Shown here in pieces: positions 36,590-45,904 of a stretch of DNA of 64,000 nt (positions are counted from its first letter, which is position 1; the number at the start of each line of letters is the position of its first letter). The translations under genes and the position numbers were made by a program. A model generated the notes under the pieces. That model had not been told where the DNA came from. It saw only the letters and a program-made list of their open reading frames with translations, and ran no database searches. Location: positions 496,001 through 560,000 of the forward strand of contig NZ_SLVB01000003.1 in the NCBI RefSeq assembly GCF_004341845.1, given 5' to 3'. Source of the DNA: Novosphingobium sp. PhB165. Lineage in GTDB: Bacteria; Pseudomonadota; Alphaproteobacteria; Sphingomonadales; Sphingomonadaceae.

Positions 36590-36673
36590 TCCCGCTCAGG
36601 CTGAGCTTGTCGAAGCCCCCGAGGCGTGGCGCGAAGCCTCCATCCTTCCTTCGACAGGCTCAGGATGAGCGGG
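36590..36673. repeat. Single family D inverted-repeat unit
   Basis: A left arm CCCGCTCAGGCTGAGCTTGT and a right arm CCTTCGACAGGCTCAGGATG are the same element found seven times in the array at 31443-32350, but without the conserved spacer. It lies at the convergent end of the ATPase unit and the outer-membrane gene. Confidence 0.88.
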
Positions 36674-36726
36674 AGGAGGGGGATTCCCCCTACGGCTCCC
36701 CCCGCGCAAGGACGAAACCAAGCCGC

Positions 36727-37215
36727 TCAGAACCGCGCCTGCAACCCCGCCGCAAGGTAGTGATCGCCTACATTCCCCTTGAGATTGAGATGCGGGAACA
36801 CCGGCATCGATACGGTGCCGTAAGGACGCAGGTTGTCGCCCGTCAGCCGCGCCCCCACGCCGACCGCGAGCGACATCGGCAGGCGATAGGTCGCCTCCAG
36901 CTTGGCGAAGATGGTCGTGCCGGAATTGTCGCACTTGCCGCCGGAAACCTGATTGCCGCTCTGCTTGCTGAAGCAATCGCCATTGTCGTGGTAGTAGTTC
37001 GGGTGGTCGCGGTCGTGGAAGAACAGGCCGACGCCGGGCGTGATCTCGAACCCGCCATCCTGGACTACGGGAACCCCCACTGCCAGTTCGCCGCCCCAGT
37101 CGCCTTCGGAGCGGGCCAGATTGGCCTCTGCGGTCACGACGCTGGCCATGGCGGGCGTGGCGGCGAGCGCGCTGGCGCCGGCGAGAACCGCAAGCGCGGC
37201 GGATGCGAATTTCAT
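36727..37215 (-). CDS. Small outer-membrane beta-barrel protein, unknown function
   Basis: A 162-residue exported protein with a cleaved signal peptide (MKFASAALAVLAGASALAAT, ending PAMA). The rest is an alternating beta pattern, with paired cysteines (DCFSKQSGNQVSGGKCDNSG) that could form a disulfide, and it ends GDHYLAAGLQARF, with a terminal Phe typical of outer-membrane barrels. It resembles small OmpA-like or YfaZ-type barrels only in shape. The gene is read away from the MBL-rhodanese gene. Confidence 0.75.
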   Translation of the reverse strand: MKFASAALAVLAGASALAATPAMASVVTAEANLARSEGDWGGELAVGVPVVQDGGFEITPGVGLFFHDRDHPNYYHDNGDCFSKQSGNQVSGGKCDNSGTTIFAKLEATYRLPMSLAVGVGARLTGDNLRPYGTVSMPVFPHLNLKGNVGDHYLAAGLQARF

Positions 37216-37461
37216 GACATGTCCTTGATCTGAAAATCGGGATCGGGACGCCGAGGGTTAGGATTCCCGTACCGCCCAAGGCAAGACGGGCGGATTCGGT
37301 CCACCCCGGCCATGGCTCGCCCCGTCCGGAACTGCCTGCCCGGCGCGCGGGCCGGCACGGAATCCCGCCGGGATATCCGAAAGATATGCGCCCGAAACGG
37401 ACTCGCGCCCTTGTTGCCCACGCCGATGAGGGGCAAGAATACGCCACTCTTGCCGGGGAAG

Positions 37462-38496
37462 ATGCCGATGATCTTCGAGCAGATCGCGACAGGTGGCTGC
37501 CAGTCCTACCTCCTCGCCTGCGGGGATACGCGTGCGGCGATCCTGATCGATCCCGAACAGTCCCAGATAGACCGCTACATGGGCCTTGCCGGGCAGATGG
37601 GCGTGCACGTGCGCTATGTACTCGACACGCATACCCATGCCGACCACTTCTCGGCCAGCCGGGAGCTTGCCGGATTGCTCCACGCGCCGGTGGTGATGAA
37701 CCGGCTCAGCCCCGCGCCTTATGCCGACATGCGGCTGGACGATGGGGACATGCTGATCGTCGGCAGCCTCCGGCTGCGGGCCCTGCACACGCCGGGCCAT
37801 ACCCGCGATTCGATGTGCATCGTGGCGGAAGACCGGGTGTTCACCGGCGATACCCTGCTGATCGGCGGCACCGGACGCACTGACCTGCCGAGCGGCGATC
37901 CCGAGGCCCTGTTCGACAGCCTGTTCAGCAAGCTGCTGACCTTGCCGCCAGACACGCTGGTCTTCCCGGCACACGACTACAAGGGCCGCACCCATTCCAC
38001 CATCGCTGCCGAGATCGCCGGAAATCCGCGCCTCCAGAAGACCGACCGCGCCGAATTCGTGGCGATGATGCAACAACTGGACCTCGCCGCGCCGACACAC
38101 CTGACCGAGGCGCTGCGCACCAACATGAACGGCGGGCGGACGGTGGCGCAATTGCTGGCCGATGCCGCTGCCCGCGTGCCGTTCATCGCGCTGGAGGAGC
38201 TGGCTGCACGGGTCGGCGCCAATCGCGGCGACTTCGTGGTGCTGGACGTGCGCGAAAAGGACGCGTTCGAGGCCGGTCACGTCCCCGGGGCGGTGCACCT
38301 GCCGCGCGGGCAACTGGAACTGCGCGTCAATGCGATGCTCTGCGATCCGACCGTGAAGATCGTGACCTGCTGCGAGTTCGGCAAGATCTCCACGCTGGCC
38401 GCCGCGACCCTGCGCGACCTTGGCTTCCCCCGCGCCAGCGCGCTCGACGGCGGGATGACGGCATGGCGCGAAGCCGGGTATCCGCTGGAAAGTTGA
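37462..38496 (+). CDS. MBL-fold persulfide dioxygenase-like protein fused to a rhodanese domain
   Basis: A 344-residue fusion. The N-terminal metallo-beta-lactamase domain (residues about 1-230) has VLDTHTHADHFS, ALHTPGHTRDSMCIV and VFTGDTLLIGGTGRTDL, the signature of ETHE1/glyoxalase-II-like sulfur dioxygenases. The C-terminal rhodanese-like domain has VVLDVREKDAFEAGHVPGAV and a VTCCEFGKIS active-site loop. Fused forms are known to oxidise persulfide and transfer sulfane sulfur. ATG 37462 is preceded by GCCGGGGAAG; a second Met follows two codons later. Direct glutathione persulfide activity is inferred. Confidence 0.87.
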   Translation: MPMIFEQIATGGCQSYLLACGDTRAAILIDPEQSQIDRYMGLAGQMGVHVRYVLDTHTHADHFSASRELAGLLHAPVVMNRLSPAPYADMRLDDGDMLIVGSLRLRALHTPGHTRDSMCIVAEDRVFTGDTLLIGGTGRTDLPSGDPEALFDSLFSKLLTLPPDTLVFPAHDYKGRTHSTIAAEIAGNPRLQKTDRAEFVAMMQQLDLAAPTHLTEALRTNMNGGRTVAQLLADAAARVPFIALEELAARVGANRGDFVVLDVREKDAFEAGHVPGAVHLPRGQLELRVNAMLCDPTVKIVTCCEFGKISTLAAATLRDLGFPRASALDGGMTAWREAGYPLES

Positions 38497-38623
38497 AGCG
38501 ATTTCCTTTGCGCTGCGAAAGATCGGGCATCCGGTCGAGATATGGCCTTCGCTCGTGGAGCGGTGGCTGGCGGAAATTTCGATCCTCTAGCCTCGGCAGC
38601 GGCTCGGTCGCTCCCCCTCAATC

Positions 38624-38760
38624 CGTCATCCTGAACTTGTTTCAGGATCCATTTGTCAGCCTGCCGGGAACGGCCGCGCGCAAGGGGCGGCGATTTCCGC
38701 TTGCCGATCGAAGCACGGTGCAGGTGGCGAGATGGATCCTGAAACAAGTTCAGGATGACG
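38624..38760. repeat. Inverted repeat, family E (29-bp identical arms)
   Basis: Arms at 38624-38652 and 38732-38760 are perfect reverse complements; the arm begins CGTCATCCTGAACTTGTTTC. The 79-bp loop has no gene. It fills most of the 305-bp gap between the persulfide dioxygenase and the L,D-transpeptidase, which are convergent. Confidence 0.9.
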
Positions 38761-38801
38761 TCGGTTGGTGGGAGGGCGTTTGCGCCCCCAACCGGCCGCC
38801 C

Positions 38802-39869
38802 TCAGATCTGAAACACCACCTTCGTCCCCGGCGAGACCATCTGCGCCAACCGTGCCGCGTCCCAGTTGGTCAGGCGCACGCAGCCGTGGCTTTCGGTCTT
38901 GCCGATATTCTGCGGCTCAGGCGTGCCGTGGATGCCGTAATGCGCCTTGGACAAGTCCAGCCAGACCACGCCCACCGGTCCGTTCGGCCCCGGTTGCAGC
39001 AGCTTGTCCTTGGCGCTCTTCTTCGCGTCCCAGAACAGATCCGGGTTGAAGTGATAGTCCGGATTGCGCGCCTCGCCGACGATTTTCCAGGTGCCGATCG
39101 GCAAGGGATCGTGCGCGCTGCCGGTGGTGACGGGGAATTGCGCGATGAGCCGGTCCTGGGTGTCGAAGGCACGAAGCGCGCCGTCCGAACGGTCAACCAC
39201 GATGTGATCGGCGTGGGGCTGATCGCCGCTGACGCCGAGGCGCACCAATGTATCCGCCCAGCCGGTCTTGTCGTCCCGAATCTGTGCGGGCGCGGCGTCG
39301 GGAATGTCAGGCACACGCACCTTGCGGCCTGCGCCCAGCACGGTGCCCGGGCCGTTGAGGGCAAGCAGCATTTCGGGCGTGGTGTGGAAACGCTCGGCCA
39401 GCGCCTCGCTCATGCTGCGGTAGCCGAGGTGGTCAAACCGTGCCTGCCCCGCGATGTCGCGCGGCAGGTCGGGATGGAACGGTCCGCGCGCGAAAGCCAC
39501 CGGGATCACCACCAGCCGCGTGCCGGTACTGTCGATCCCCGCAAACAGCGCCTGCTGCGTCGCCGGGTCGAACTTGCCGGTCGTTGGCAGGCCCTGCGCC
39601 TGCTGGAAACCGCGCAGCGCCAGCGCCGTTGCGGCATTGTCCTTGCCGTCGATCACGCCGGGCGAAAAGCCCCGCCGGTCCAGCGCGACTTGCCCACGCA
39701 AAACCGGATTATCGGGCGCGCCGGCATCCCGCGCATCGCCGAATGCAAGCGGGTTTGCCGGAGCGCTGGAAGCCGGCGCCTCGGGCTTGCGAGGCTGGGA
39801 ATTACAAGCGGCGAGCAGTGCACAGAGCACAAGCGAAGAGGGAAGAAGCAGTTTCAAGCGCGACCCCAT
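38802..39869 (-). CDS. L,D-transpeptidase with peptidoglycan-binding domain, lipoprotein
   Basis: A 355-residue exported enzyme. The N-terminus has a lipoprotein signal with lipobox LLAAC at about residues 18-22. A Pro/Ala linker leads to a PG_binding_1-type domain (LDRRGFSPGVIDGKDNAATA and LRGFQQAQGLPTTGKFDPAT). The C-terminal YkuD domain has HYGIHGTPEPQNIGK and the catalytic ESHGCVRLTNWDA with the Cys. ATG 39869 is used, since the ATG at 39926 would precede the hydrophobic core by a long polar stretch. The presence of two L,D-transpeptidases in the window suggests active 3-3 cross-linking. Confidence 0.9.
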   Translation of the reverse strand: MGSRLKLLLPSSLVLCALLAACNSQPRKPEAPASSAPANPLAFGDARDAGAPDNPVLRGQVALDRRGFSPGVIDGKDNAATALALRGFQQAQGLPTTGKFDPATQQALFAGIDSTGTRLVVIPVAFARGPFHPDLPRDIAGQARFDHLGYRSMSEALAERFHTTPEMLLALNGPGTVLGAGRKVRVPDIPDAAPAQIRDDKTGWADTLVRLGVSGDQPHADHIVVDRSDGALRAFDTQDRLIAQFPVTTGSAHDPLPIGTWKIVGEARNPDYHFNPDLFWDAKKSAKDKLLQPGPNGPVGVVWLDLSKAHYGIHGTPEPQNIGKTESHGCVRLTNWDAARLAQMVSPGTKVVFQI

Positions 39870-40181
39870 CGGGATTGTTTTCGATGCCGTTGCAACGCGT
39901 GAACCGGCCTGCGGCTCCGATTGCATGGCCCCCGAAGGGTCCGATGAAAGAATTTAAAGCGCCGGCGAGGCCCCGTGCGGGGGGATGGGAGAGAGGGACG
40001 GGTCTCGCCAGCGCCAGCGCTTCCCAAGGCTGCGGAGGGGAGGAGACCTCGGGAAACTGCATATGGAAAATATGACAGCGTAATCAGGCGAGCAAGGGGC
40101 CGGAGGAAGTGCTTTTGCGAACCTGTCTCAGCAGCGGGACAGGTCGGAGCCCTATCGCCTTGCCCGTCGGCCGTTAGGCAC
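39870..40181. other. Gene-free stretch with a short hairpin
   Basis: This 312-bp gap lies between the L,D-transpeptidase start and the 3' end of the GAF-Fis regulator. ACCTGTC (40121-40127) and GACAGGT (40138-40144) form a 7-bp stem with a 10-base loop about 40 bp past the regulator's stop, possibly its terminator, though no T-run follows. I see nothing else. Confidence 0.4.
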
Positions 40182-41141
40182 TCAGGCAGTCAGGCCGACA
40201 CGCTCCATCCGGCGGTAGAACGTGGCCCGGCCGATTCCCAGCAGCCGTGCCGCAGCGGAGACATTGCCCCCCGCACGTGCCAGCGCCCGGCGCAGCACGG
40301 CCCGGTCGCCATCATCGAAGCCGCCCGTCGCGGGCTGGCCCAGCACGTCGCCCAGCGGGCGCGGGTCTAGCATGGTGCCGATCTCCAGCCCCAGCCGCCG
40401 CCGAGCCGCGCGGGTGGCGCCGATCACCAGATCGTCACGGTCCACGGCCAGCAGCGACGGGCCGCCGCCCGGACGCTCGCCGGGCGCCAGCACGATGCGC
40501 GCGTCCGCAAAGCTCTGGCAGAACACGTCTCGCTCGATCGTGCGCGCGGCGTCATGCACCAGCGCGGCGACCAGCAGCGCCATCGCATCGTCCAGATCGC
40601 TCCGGGCGCTGGAGACATTGAGCGCCGCCATCACCCGCCCTTCGGGATCGAAGACGGGGGCGGCCATGCAGGAAACGGCGGTGTTGCGGCTGGCGAAGTG
40701 CTCGTTGCGGCGGATCGTGACGGGCCGCTGCTCGACAAGGCAAGTGCCGATGCCATTGGTCCCCTCGCGCGCTTCGCCCCAGTCGGCCCCGGGCGCAAGG
40801 CCGTGCGACACGAAGTGTGCGTGGTCCGCTGCCCCGGCGCGCATGTCCAGCACCACCCCGTCGCCATTGGCCAGCAACAGGCAGGCGCCGCTGCGCGCGA
40901 CGCTGCCGAACAGCGTGTCGATCACCGGCCCGGCAATGAGAGGAAGCGCGCCGCTCGCCTCGCGGATCCTGGCCAGCATGGCGGCCTCTATCGGCTGGAC
41001 GGCGGGCATGCCATCGGGGTCCAGCCCATAGCGCAATGCAGAGCGGCACCACGATGCCGCGACGGGAGACAGCGCGGCGGCACTTTCGGACCGCACCGTG
41101 CGAAGGACCTGCTCGCCGTGATGGGAACCGTCGTCCATCAT
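40182..41141 (-). CDS. GAF-Fis transcriptional regulator, AcoR-like but lacking the AAA+ domain
   Basis: A 319-residue regulator. A GAF-like sensor (residues about 50-210; GAREGTNGIGTCLVEQRP-like WGEAREGTNGIGTCLVEQ and SCMAAPVFDPEGRVMAALN) is followed, after a PAS-like segment (LLAVDRDDLVIGATRAARR), by a C-terminal Fis-type HTH (GGNVSAAARLLGIGRATFYR). AcoR-type activators have the same ends but carry a central sigma-54-interacting AAA+ ATPase, which is absent here. It therefore cannot act as a standard sigma-54 activator. It diverges from the biotin operon with about 160 bp between the starts, containing an inverted repeat. Confidence 0.83.
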   Translation of the reverse strand: MMDDGSHHGEQVLRTVRSESAAALSPVAASWCRSALRYGLDPDGMPAVQPIEAAMLARIREASGALPLIAGPVIDTLFGSVARSGACLLLANGDGVVLDMRAGAADHAHFVSHGLAPGADWGEAREGTNGIGTCLVEQRPVTIRRNEHFASRNTAVSCMAAPVFDPEGRVMAALNVSSARSDLDDAMALLVAALVHDAARTIERDVFCQSFADARIVLAPGERPGGGPSLLAVDRDDLVIGATRAARRRLGLEIGTMLDPRPLGDVLGQPATGGFDDGDRAVLRRALARAGGNVSAAARLLGIGRATFYRRMERVGLTA

Positions 41142-41174
41142 CACCCCTCCCCCTGTTCGCGGCAAACCTATCTG

Positions 41175-41204
41175 CAATTGGGCCGTTCGTCGATCATCCA
41201 ATTG
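41175..41204. promoter_or_regulatory. Inverted repeat CAATTGG-N16-CCAATTG between the GAF-Fis gene and bioF
   Basis: CAATTGG (41175-41181) and CCAATTG (41198-41204) are spaced 23 bases start to start, close to two helical turns, as expected of a dimeric activator or repressor site. It is 34 bp from the regulator start and about 97 bp from the bioF start. The GAF-Fis protein is the natural candidate; unproven. Confidence 0.45.
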
Positions 41205-41300
41205 ATTGCGGGACATGACGCATGCGGCTGGGCGCGTTCGCGCACTCTATTCGCCGATATCGATTGTCTCCGCCGTCCGCTTGCCATACCGGCGGCGGCG

Positions 41301-42464
41301 ATGAAGAGGCTCGATTCCTTCCTTGAAGCTGCGCTCGCGCGGATCGACAGCGCGGGTCAACGCCGCATCTTGCGGCCCGCAGCCCTCGCCCCGGCCGGGC
41401 GCATCCGCCGCGATGGCCGCGAACTCGTGGACTTTTCGAGCAACGATTATCTAGGCCTCAGCCGCCATCCGCTGCTGGTGGAGCGCGCGGGCGAGTGGGC
41501 GCAGGAGCATGGCGCAGGCTCGGGCGCCTCGCGGCTGGTGACGGGGACGAGCGCCGAACATCTCGCCCTCGAAGCCCGGATCGCCCGGTTCAAGCATGCC
41601 CAAGCGGCGCTGGTGTTCGCCAGCGGCTGGCAGGCCAATGCGGCGGTGATCCCCGCGCTGATCGCGGCCATGCCCGGCGTCGCGGTGTTCGCGGACCGAC
41701 TGATCCATGCTTCCATGCATGCCGGTGTCGCCATGTCCGGCGCGCGGCAGCACCGGTTCCGGCACAACGACCTCGATCATCTCGAACAGCTTCTCGCCAC
41801 CAAGGGCGCTGACGCACCCGCGCGGCTGATCCTGACCGAGAGCGTGTTCTCGATGGACGGTGACCGCGCCGATGTGGTGCGTCTGGCTGAAATCGCCGAG
41901 CGGTATGACGCCGTGCTCTATATCGACGAGGCCCATGCCACCGGCGTACTCGGCCCGGACGGCGCCGGTCTTTCCGCGCTCGCTCCCGGGCGCGTGGACG
42001 TGATCATGGGCACGTTCAGCAAGGCGCTGGGCGGGTTCGGGGCCTATATCGCCGGGTCGCAAGTGCTGATCGACTACCTCGTCAACGCCGCCAGCGGGAT
42101 GATCTTCACCACCGCGCCGCCGCCCGCCGTGCTGGGGGCGGTCGATGCCGCGCTGGATCTGGTGCCGACGATGCACGCCGAACGCGCGCATCTTGCCGCG
42201 CTGGGCGACCGGCTGCGTGCAGGGCTGGCAAGACTGGGGCTGGACCATGGCGACTCCTCCACCCAGATCGTGCCCGCCGTGATAGGGGCCGAGGCCGATG
42301 CCATGGCGCTCTCCCGCAAGCTGGAGGAGGCAGGCTTCCTCGCCTCCGCGATCCGGCCGCCGACGGTGCCGCCCGGCACCAGCCGGTTGCGCCTTGCTCT
42401 GCGCGCCACGCACTCCGAAGCCGATATCGACGCGCTGCTTGCCGCTATCGAGGGGCATCTGTGA
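41301..42464 (+). CDS. bioF: 8-amino-7-oxononanoate synthase
   Basis: A PLP enzyme that condenses pimeloyl-ACP with alanine in biotin synthesis. The 387-residue protein starts at ATG 41301 (MKRLDSFLEAALARID). It has DFSSNDYLGLSRHP near residue 45, VLYIDEAHATGVLGPDGAG and the PLP-binding FSKALGGFGAYIAGS, all as in BioF. It is the first gene of an operon in which each next gene overlaps or nearly touches the previous one; the next begins at GTGA 42461. Confidence 0.94.
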   Translation: MKRLDSFLEAALARIDSAGQRRILRPAALAPAGRIRRDGRELVDFSSNDYLGLSRHPLLVERAGEWAQEHGAGSGASRLVTGTSAEHLALEARIARFKHAQAALVFASGWQANAAVIPALIAAMPGVAVFADRLIHASMHAGVAMSGARQHRFRHNDLDHLEQLLATKGADAPARLILTESVFSMDGDRADVVRLAEIAERYDAVLYIDEAHATGVLGPDGAGLSALAPGRVDVIMGTFSKALGGFGAYIAGSQVLIDYLVNAASGMIFTTAPPPAVLGAVDAALDLVPTMHAERAHLAALGDRLRAGLARLGLDHGDSSTQIVPAVIGAEADAMALSRKLEEAGFLASAIRPPTVPPGTSRLRLALRATHSEADIDALLAAIEGHL

Positions 42465-43081
42465 AGCTGCTCTTCGCGCACGGCTGGGGGTTCGATCGCA
42501 GCTTCTGGCAGCCGCTCGCCGCGCTGCTGTCCGATTTCGACAGCGTGATCGACGATCGCGGATACTTCGGCGCGCCTTTCGCGCCCGAAGTGGACGGCGC
42601 CTACATCGCGGTGACGCACAGCTTCGGCACCATCCGCATGCTCACCGATCCGCCGCCGGGGCTTGCCGGTGTGGTGGCGATCAACGGCTTCGCGCGCTTC
42701 ACAGCACCGCTCGGTCAGCCGGGCGTGCCAGTGCGCGTGGTGGAGCACATGATCCGCCGTTTCGGACAGAGCCCGGCAGGCGTGCTCGCCAGCTTCCACC
42801 AGCAGATCGGCGGCACGGTTCCCGAAGGCAAGATCGACGCCGACCTGCTCCGCCGCGACCTGCTGCGCCTGCGCGACGCCCGCGCGCCGCTGCCCAAGGT
42901 GCCGGTGATCTCGCTGCAAGGCGGGCAGGACCCGCTGCTGCCCGGCCCCATGCGCGCCACCACCTTCGAGGGCGGCGACGTGCGCCGGATCGAAAGCGAA
43001 GCGGGCGGCCATCTCCTGCCGATCCAGGACCCCGAACTCTGCGCCGAAGCGGTGCGCGGTTTGGCGGGGCTGCTGACATGA
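42461..43081 (+). CDS. Alpha/beta hydrolase, probable pimeloyl-ACP methyl ester esterase (BioH/BioG-like)
   Basis: A 206-residue short alpha/beta hydrolase. The first strand reads KLLFAHGWGFDRSFWQP and the nucleophile elbow AVTHSFGTIRM has Ser in xHSxG form with Thr, not Gly, at the first position. The acid is in LQGGQDPLLPG and the catalytic His in SEAGGHLLPIQDP. In biotin synthesis such an enzyme removes the methyl ester that BioC adds, releasing pimeloyl-ACP; its place between bioF and bioC supports that. It overlaps bioF by four bases (GTGA) and bioC by four (ATGA). Confidence 0.82.
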   Translation: MKLLFAHGWGFDRSFWQPLAALLSDFDSVIDDRGYFGAPFAPEVDGAYIAVTHSFGTIRMLTDPPPGLAGVVAINGFARFTAPLGQPGVPVRVVEHMIRRFGQSPAGVLASFHQQIGGTVPEGKIDADLLRRDLLRLRDARAPLPKVPVISLQGGQDPLLPGPMRATTFEGGDVRRIESEAGGHLLPIQDPELCAEAVRGLAGLLT

Positions 43082-43824
43082 ACGTCCCGCGCGAGAAAGT
43101 CCGCCGCGCCTTCGCCGCCGCCCCCGACTACGATGGCCATGCCCGCGTGCAACGCGAAGTGGCCGAGGCCCTGGCAGCGCGGATCGCCACGCTGGACCTG
43201 CCTGACGCGCCCCGCGTGCTGGAGATCGGCTGCGGCACCGGCTTTCTTACCGAAGCTCTCGGCAATGTCGGAATCGGCGGCGACTGGCTGATCACCGACC
43301 TCGCACCCGAAATGCTGGAGCGCTGCCGCGCCCGCCTTGGCGAAAGCGCGCACCGCCGCTTTGCCGTGCTCGACGGCGAGTATGGCGCCCCCGAAGGCGG
43401 GCCGTTCGACCTGATCTGCTCCAGCCTTGCCGTGCAGTGGTTCGACGATGCCCCTGCGGCGCTCGCCCGCATGGCCGAATGGCTGGCGCCCGGCGGGCAC
43501 CTGATGGTCACCACGCTCGGCCCCGGCAGCTTTGCCGAGTGGCGCGCCGCCCATGCGGCCGAGGGTCTGAGCGCCGGAACCCCCGCTTTCGCGCCGGTCG
43601 AGGCTTTCAGAGACTGCGCCGTCACGGTGGAAAATCACGTGGAGCGCCACGAAGACCCGATGGCCTTCCTGCGCGGCCTCAAAGCAATCGGCGCGCAAGC
43701 CGCCGACGGCAATCACCGCCCGCTGACGCCGGGACAATTGCGCCGCACGCTGGGTCGATTTGCCCAAAGCGGATGCGAAGTGACTTACGAGGTCGTGACC
43801 TGTCACTTATGCCGCGCTAGTTGA
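43078..43824 (+). CDS. bioC: Malonyl-ACP O-methyltransferase
   Basis: Methylates malonyl-ACP so that fatty acid synthesis can elongate it to pimeloyl-ACP. The 248-residue protein has the SAM-binding motif [17 protein letters not shown] near residue 45 and the BioC-type opening [40 protein letters not shown] and [13 protein letters not shown] are also BioC-like. ATG 43078 overlaps the hydrolase stop by four bases, which fixes the start. Confidence 0.9.
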   Translation: MNVPREKVRRAFAAAPDYDGHARVQREVAEALAARIATLDLPDAPRVLEIGCGTGFLTEALGNVGIGGDWLITDLAPEMLERCRARLGESAHRRFAVLDGEYGAPEGGPFDLICSSLAVQWFDDAPAALARMAEWLAPGGHLMVTTLGPGSFAEWRAAHAAEGLSAGTPAFAPVEAFRDCAVTVENHVERHEDPMAFLRGLKAIGAQAADGNHRPLTPGQLRRTLGRFAQSGCEVTYEVVTCHLCRAS

Positions 43825-43831
43825 GCGGCTT

Positions 43832-44476
43832 ATGAGCACCCTGATCGTCACCGGCACCGATACCGAAATCGGCAAGACCGTCTTCGCCGCCGCCCTCGCA
43901 GGCGCGCTTGGCGCGCATTACTGGAAGCCGGTGCAGGCCGGGCTGGAAGAAGACGGCGGCGATGCCGATCGCGTCGCCCGCCTCTCTGGCCTGCCGCGCG
44001 AAAAGGTGCTGGCGGAAGCCTATCGCCTCACCACCCCCTGCTCGCCCCACCGCGCCGCCGAGATCGACTGCGTGGAGATCGATCCCGTCCGCCTCGCCCT
44101 GCCACATGTTGAAGGCCCGCTGGTGGTCGAAGGCGCAGGCGGCGCACTGGTGCCGCTTTCGCGCAGCATGACTTTTGCCGACCAGTTCGCGCGCTGGCAG
44201 GCGCCGGTGATCGTGGTGGCGCGCACGGTGCTGGGCACGATCAACCATTCGCTGCTGACCATCGAGGCACTGCGTGCGCGCGGTGTCGACGTGCTGGGTG
44301 TGGCCTTCGTCGGCGAGCCTCAGGAAGACAGCGAGGCAACAATCTGCGCGATGGGCAAAGTCCGCCGCCTCGGCCGCCTGCCGCACGTCTCGCCGCTGAC
44401 GCCGGATACGCTGCGCGAGGCGTTCGAGGCGAATTTCGATCTCAATGATTTCGTCGCGAAAACGGGGGCAGCATGA
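43832..44476 (+). CDS. bioD: Dethiobiotin synthetase
   Basis: An ATP-dependent enzyme that closes the ureido ring of dethiobiotin. The 214-residue protein begins [20 protein letters not shown], the modified P-loop of BioD, and has [20 protein letters not shown] and [16 protein letters not shown], matching substrate and Mg-ATP sites. It starts seven bases after the bioC stop and overlaps bioA by four bases. Confidence 0.95.
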   Translation: MSTLIVTGTDTEIGKTVFAAALAGALGAHYWKPVQAGLEEDGGDADRVARLSGLPREKVLAEAYRLTTPCSPHRAAEIDCVEIDPVRLALPHVEGPLVVEGAGGALVPLSRSMTFADQFARWQAPVIVVARTVLGTINHSLLTIEALRARGVDVLGVAFVGEPQEDSEATICAMGKVRRLGRLPHVSPLTPDTLREAFEANFDLNDFVAKTGAA

Positions 44477-45726
44477 CCTCTTCGATCTGGCATCCCTTCA
44501 CCCAGCACGGCCTGCAGGAGCCGGTGCCGCTGGTCACCCGATCCGAAGGCGCGCTGCTGCACACGGCGGACGGCCGCGCGGTGGTGGACGCGATCTCCTC
44601 GTGGTGGGTGACGACGCACGGCCACTGCCACCCGCGCATCATGGGCGCGATTGCCGAGCAGGCCGGCAAGCTGGACCAGCTGATCTTCGCAGGCTGGACG
44701 CACGAACCTGCCGAGGAAGTCGCCGTCGGCCTGCGCGCGCTGATGCCCGAGAGCCTGACGCGCGTGTTCTTCTCGGATTCGGGCTCCACCAGTGTCGAGG
44801 TGGCGCTGAAGATGGCGCTCGGCTTCTGGCATTGGAAGGGCGAAAACCGCCACCGCATCGTGGTGATGGACCATTCCTACCACGGCGACACCATCGGCGC
44901 GATGTCCGTGGGTGCGCGCGGCGTGTTCAACCGGCCTTATGACCCGCTGCTGTTCGACGTGGGCCGCATCCCCTTCCCCGCCGCCGGTGCCGAGCAGGAA
45001 ACGCTGGACGCACTGGAAGCGCTCTGCCGCCAGCCGGATACCGCCGCGCTGATCGTCGAGCCACTGGTGCTCGGCTCCGGCGGGATGCTGTTCTACGGGC
45101 CGGAAACGCTGGCGGCGATGCGCGCTATCTGCGCGAAGTACGGCGTGCTGTTCATCGCCGACGAAGTGATGACGGCATGGGGCCGCACCGGCACCCTGCT
45201 CGCCTGCGAACAGGCGGGCGTGGTCCCCGATATCCTCTGCCTGTCGAAGGGCCTGACCGGCGGCGCGATCCCCCTGGCGGTGACGATGGCCAGCGAGCCG
45301 ATCTTCGAGGCCCATTACTCGACCGACCGGGCGCGGATGTTCTTCCATTCCTCCAGCTACACCGCCAACCCCATCGCCTGCGCGGCGGCAGCGGCGAACC
45401 TTGCCATCTGGCGCGAGGAACCGGTGCTGGATCGGGTCTCGGCACTAGCCGAAAAGCAGGCGGCCTGGATCGAGAAGCTGGACCGCTTCTGCCACTTCGA
45501 CAATCCGCGCACGCTTGGCACCATTGCCGCGCTGGACCTCAAGACCAGCGGCGAAACCGGCTATATGAGCGACCTTGCCCCGCGCCTGATGGCCTTCTTC
45601 CGCGAGCGCGACGTGCTGCTGCGCCCCCTGGGCAACACCGTCTACGTCATGCCGCCCTACTGCATCACTGACGACGAACTGGCGCGGATCTGGGACGCCA
45701 TCGGCGCGGCGGTGATCTCCTTTTAG
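44473..45726 (+). CDS. bioA: Adenosylmethionine-8-amino-7-oxononanoate aminotransferase
   Basis: A PLP aminotransferase that uses S-adenosylmethionine as amino donor to form diaminopelargonate. The protein is 417 residues. It starts [17 protein letters not shown], the usual BioA opening, and carries the [18 protein letters not shown] substrate loop, [20 protein letters not shown] (PLP-ring Asp) and [16 protein letters not shown] with the Schiff-base Lys. It ends the operon. The final biotin gene, bioB, is not in this window. Confidence 0.95.
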   Translation: MTSSIWHPFTQHGLQEPVPLVTRSEGALLHTADGRAVVDAISSWWVTTHGHCHPRIMGAIAEQAGKLDQLIFAGWTHEPAEEVAVGLRALMPESLTRVFFSDSGSTSVEVALKMALGFWHWKGENRHRIVVMDHSYHGDTIGAMSVGARGVFNRPYDPLLFDVGRIPFPAAGAEQETLDALEALCRQPDTAALIVEPLVLGSGGMLFYGPETLAAMRAICAKYGVLFIADEVMTAWGRTGTLLACEQAGVVPDILCLSKGLTGGAIPLAVTMASEPIFEAHYSTDRARMFFHSSSYTANPIACAAAAANLAIWREEPVLDRVSALAEKQAAWIEKLDRFCHFDNPRTLGTIAALDLKTSGETGYMSDLAPRLMAFFRERDVLLRPLGNTVYVMPPYCITDDELARIWDAIGAAVISF

Positions 45727-45904
45727 GCTCGCCTCATCGCCTGTGGCTGCGGCGGGGATGAAGATGTGTTCACCACTGCACGAAAGGTTCTGTCCAGCTT
45801 TCGACGAATCGGATACTCAATCGCGCGAATAACGCTTCTCGAATTCGACGTTTCACTTGTTCGGGAAGCCCCAAGGTCTTCCCAACGCCGAGAGGAAGAC
45901 CGCG

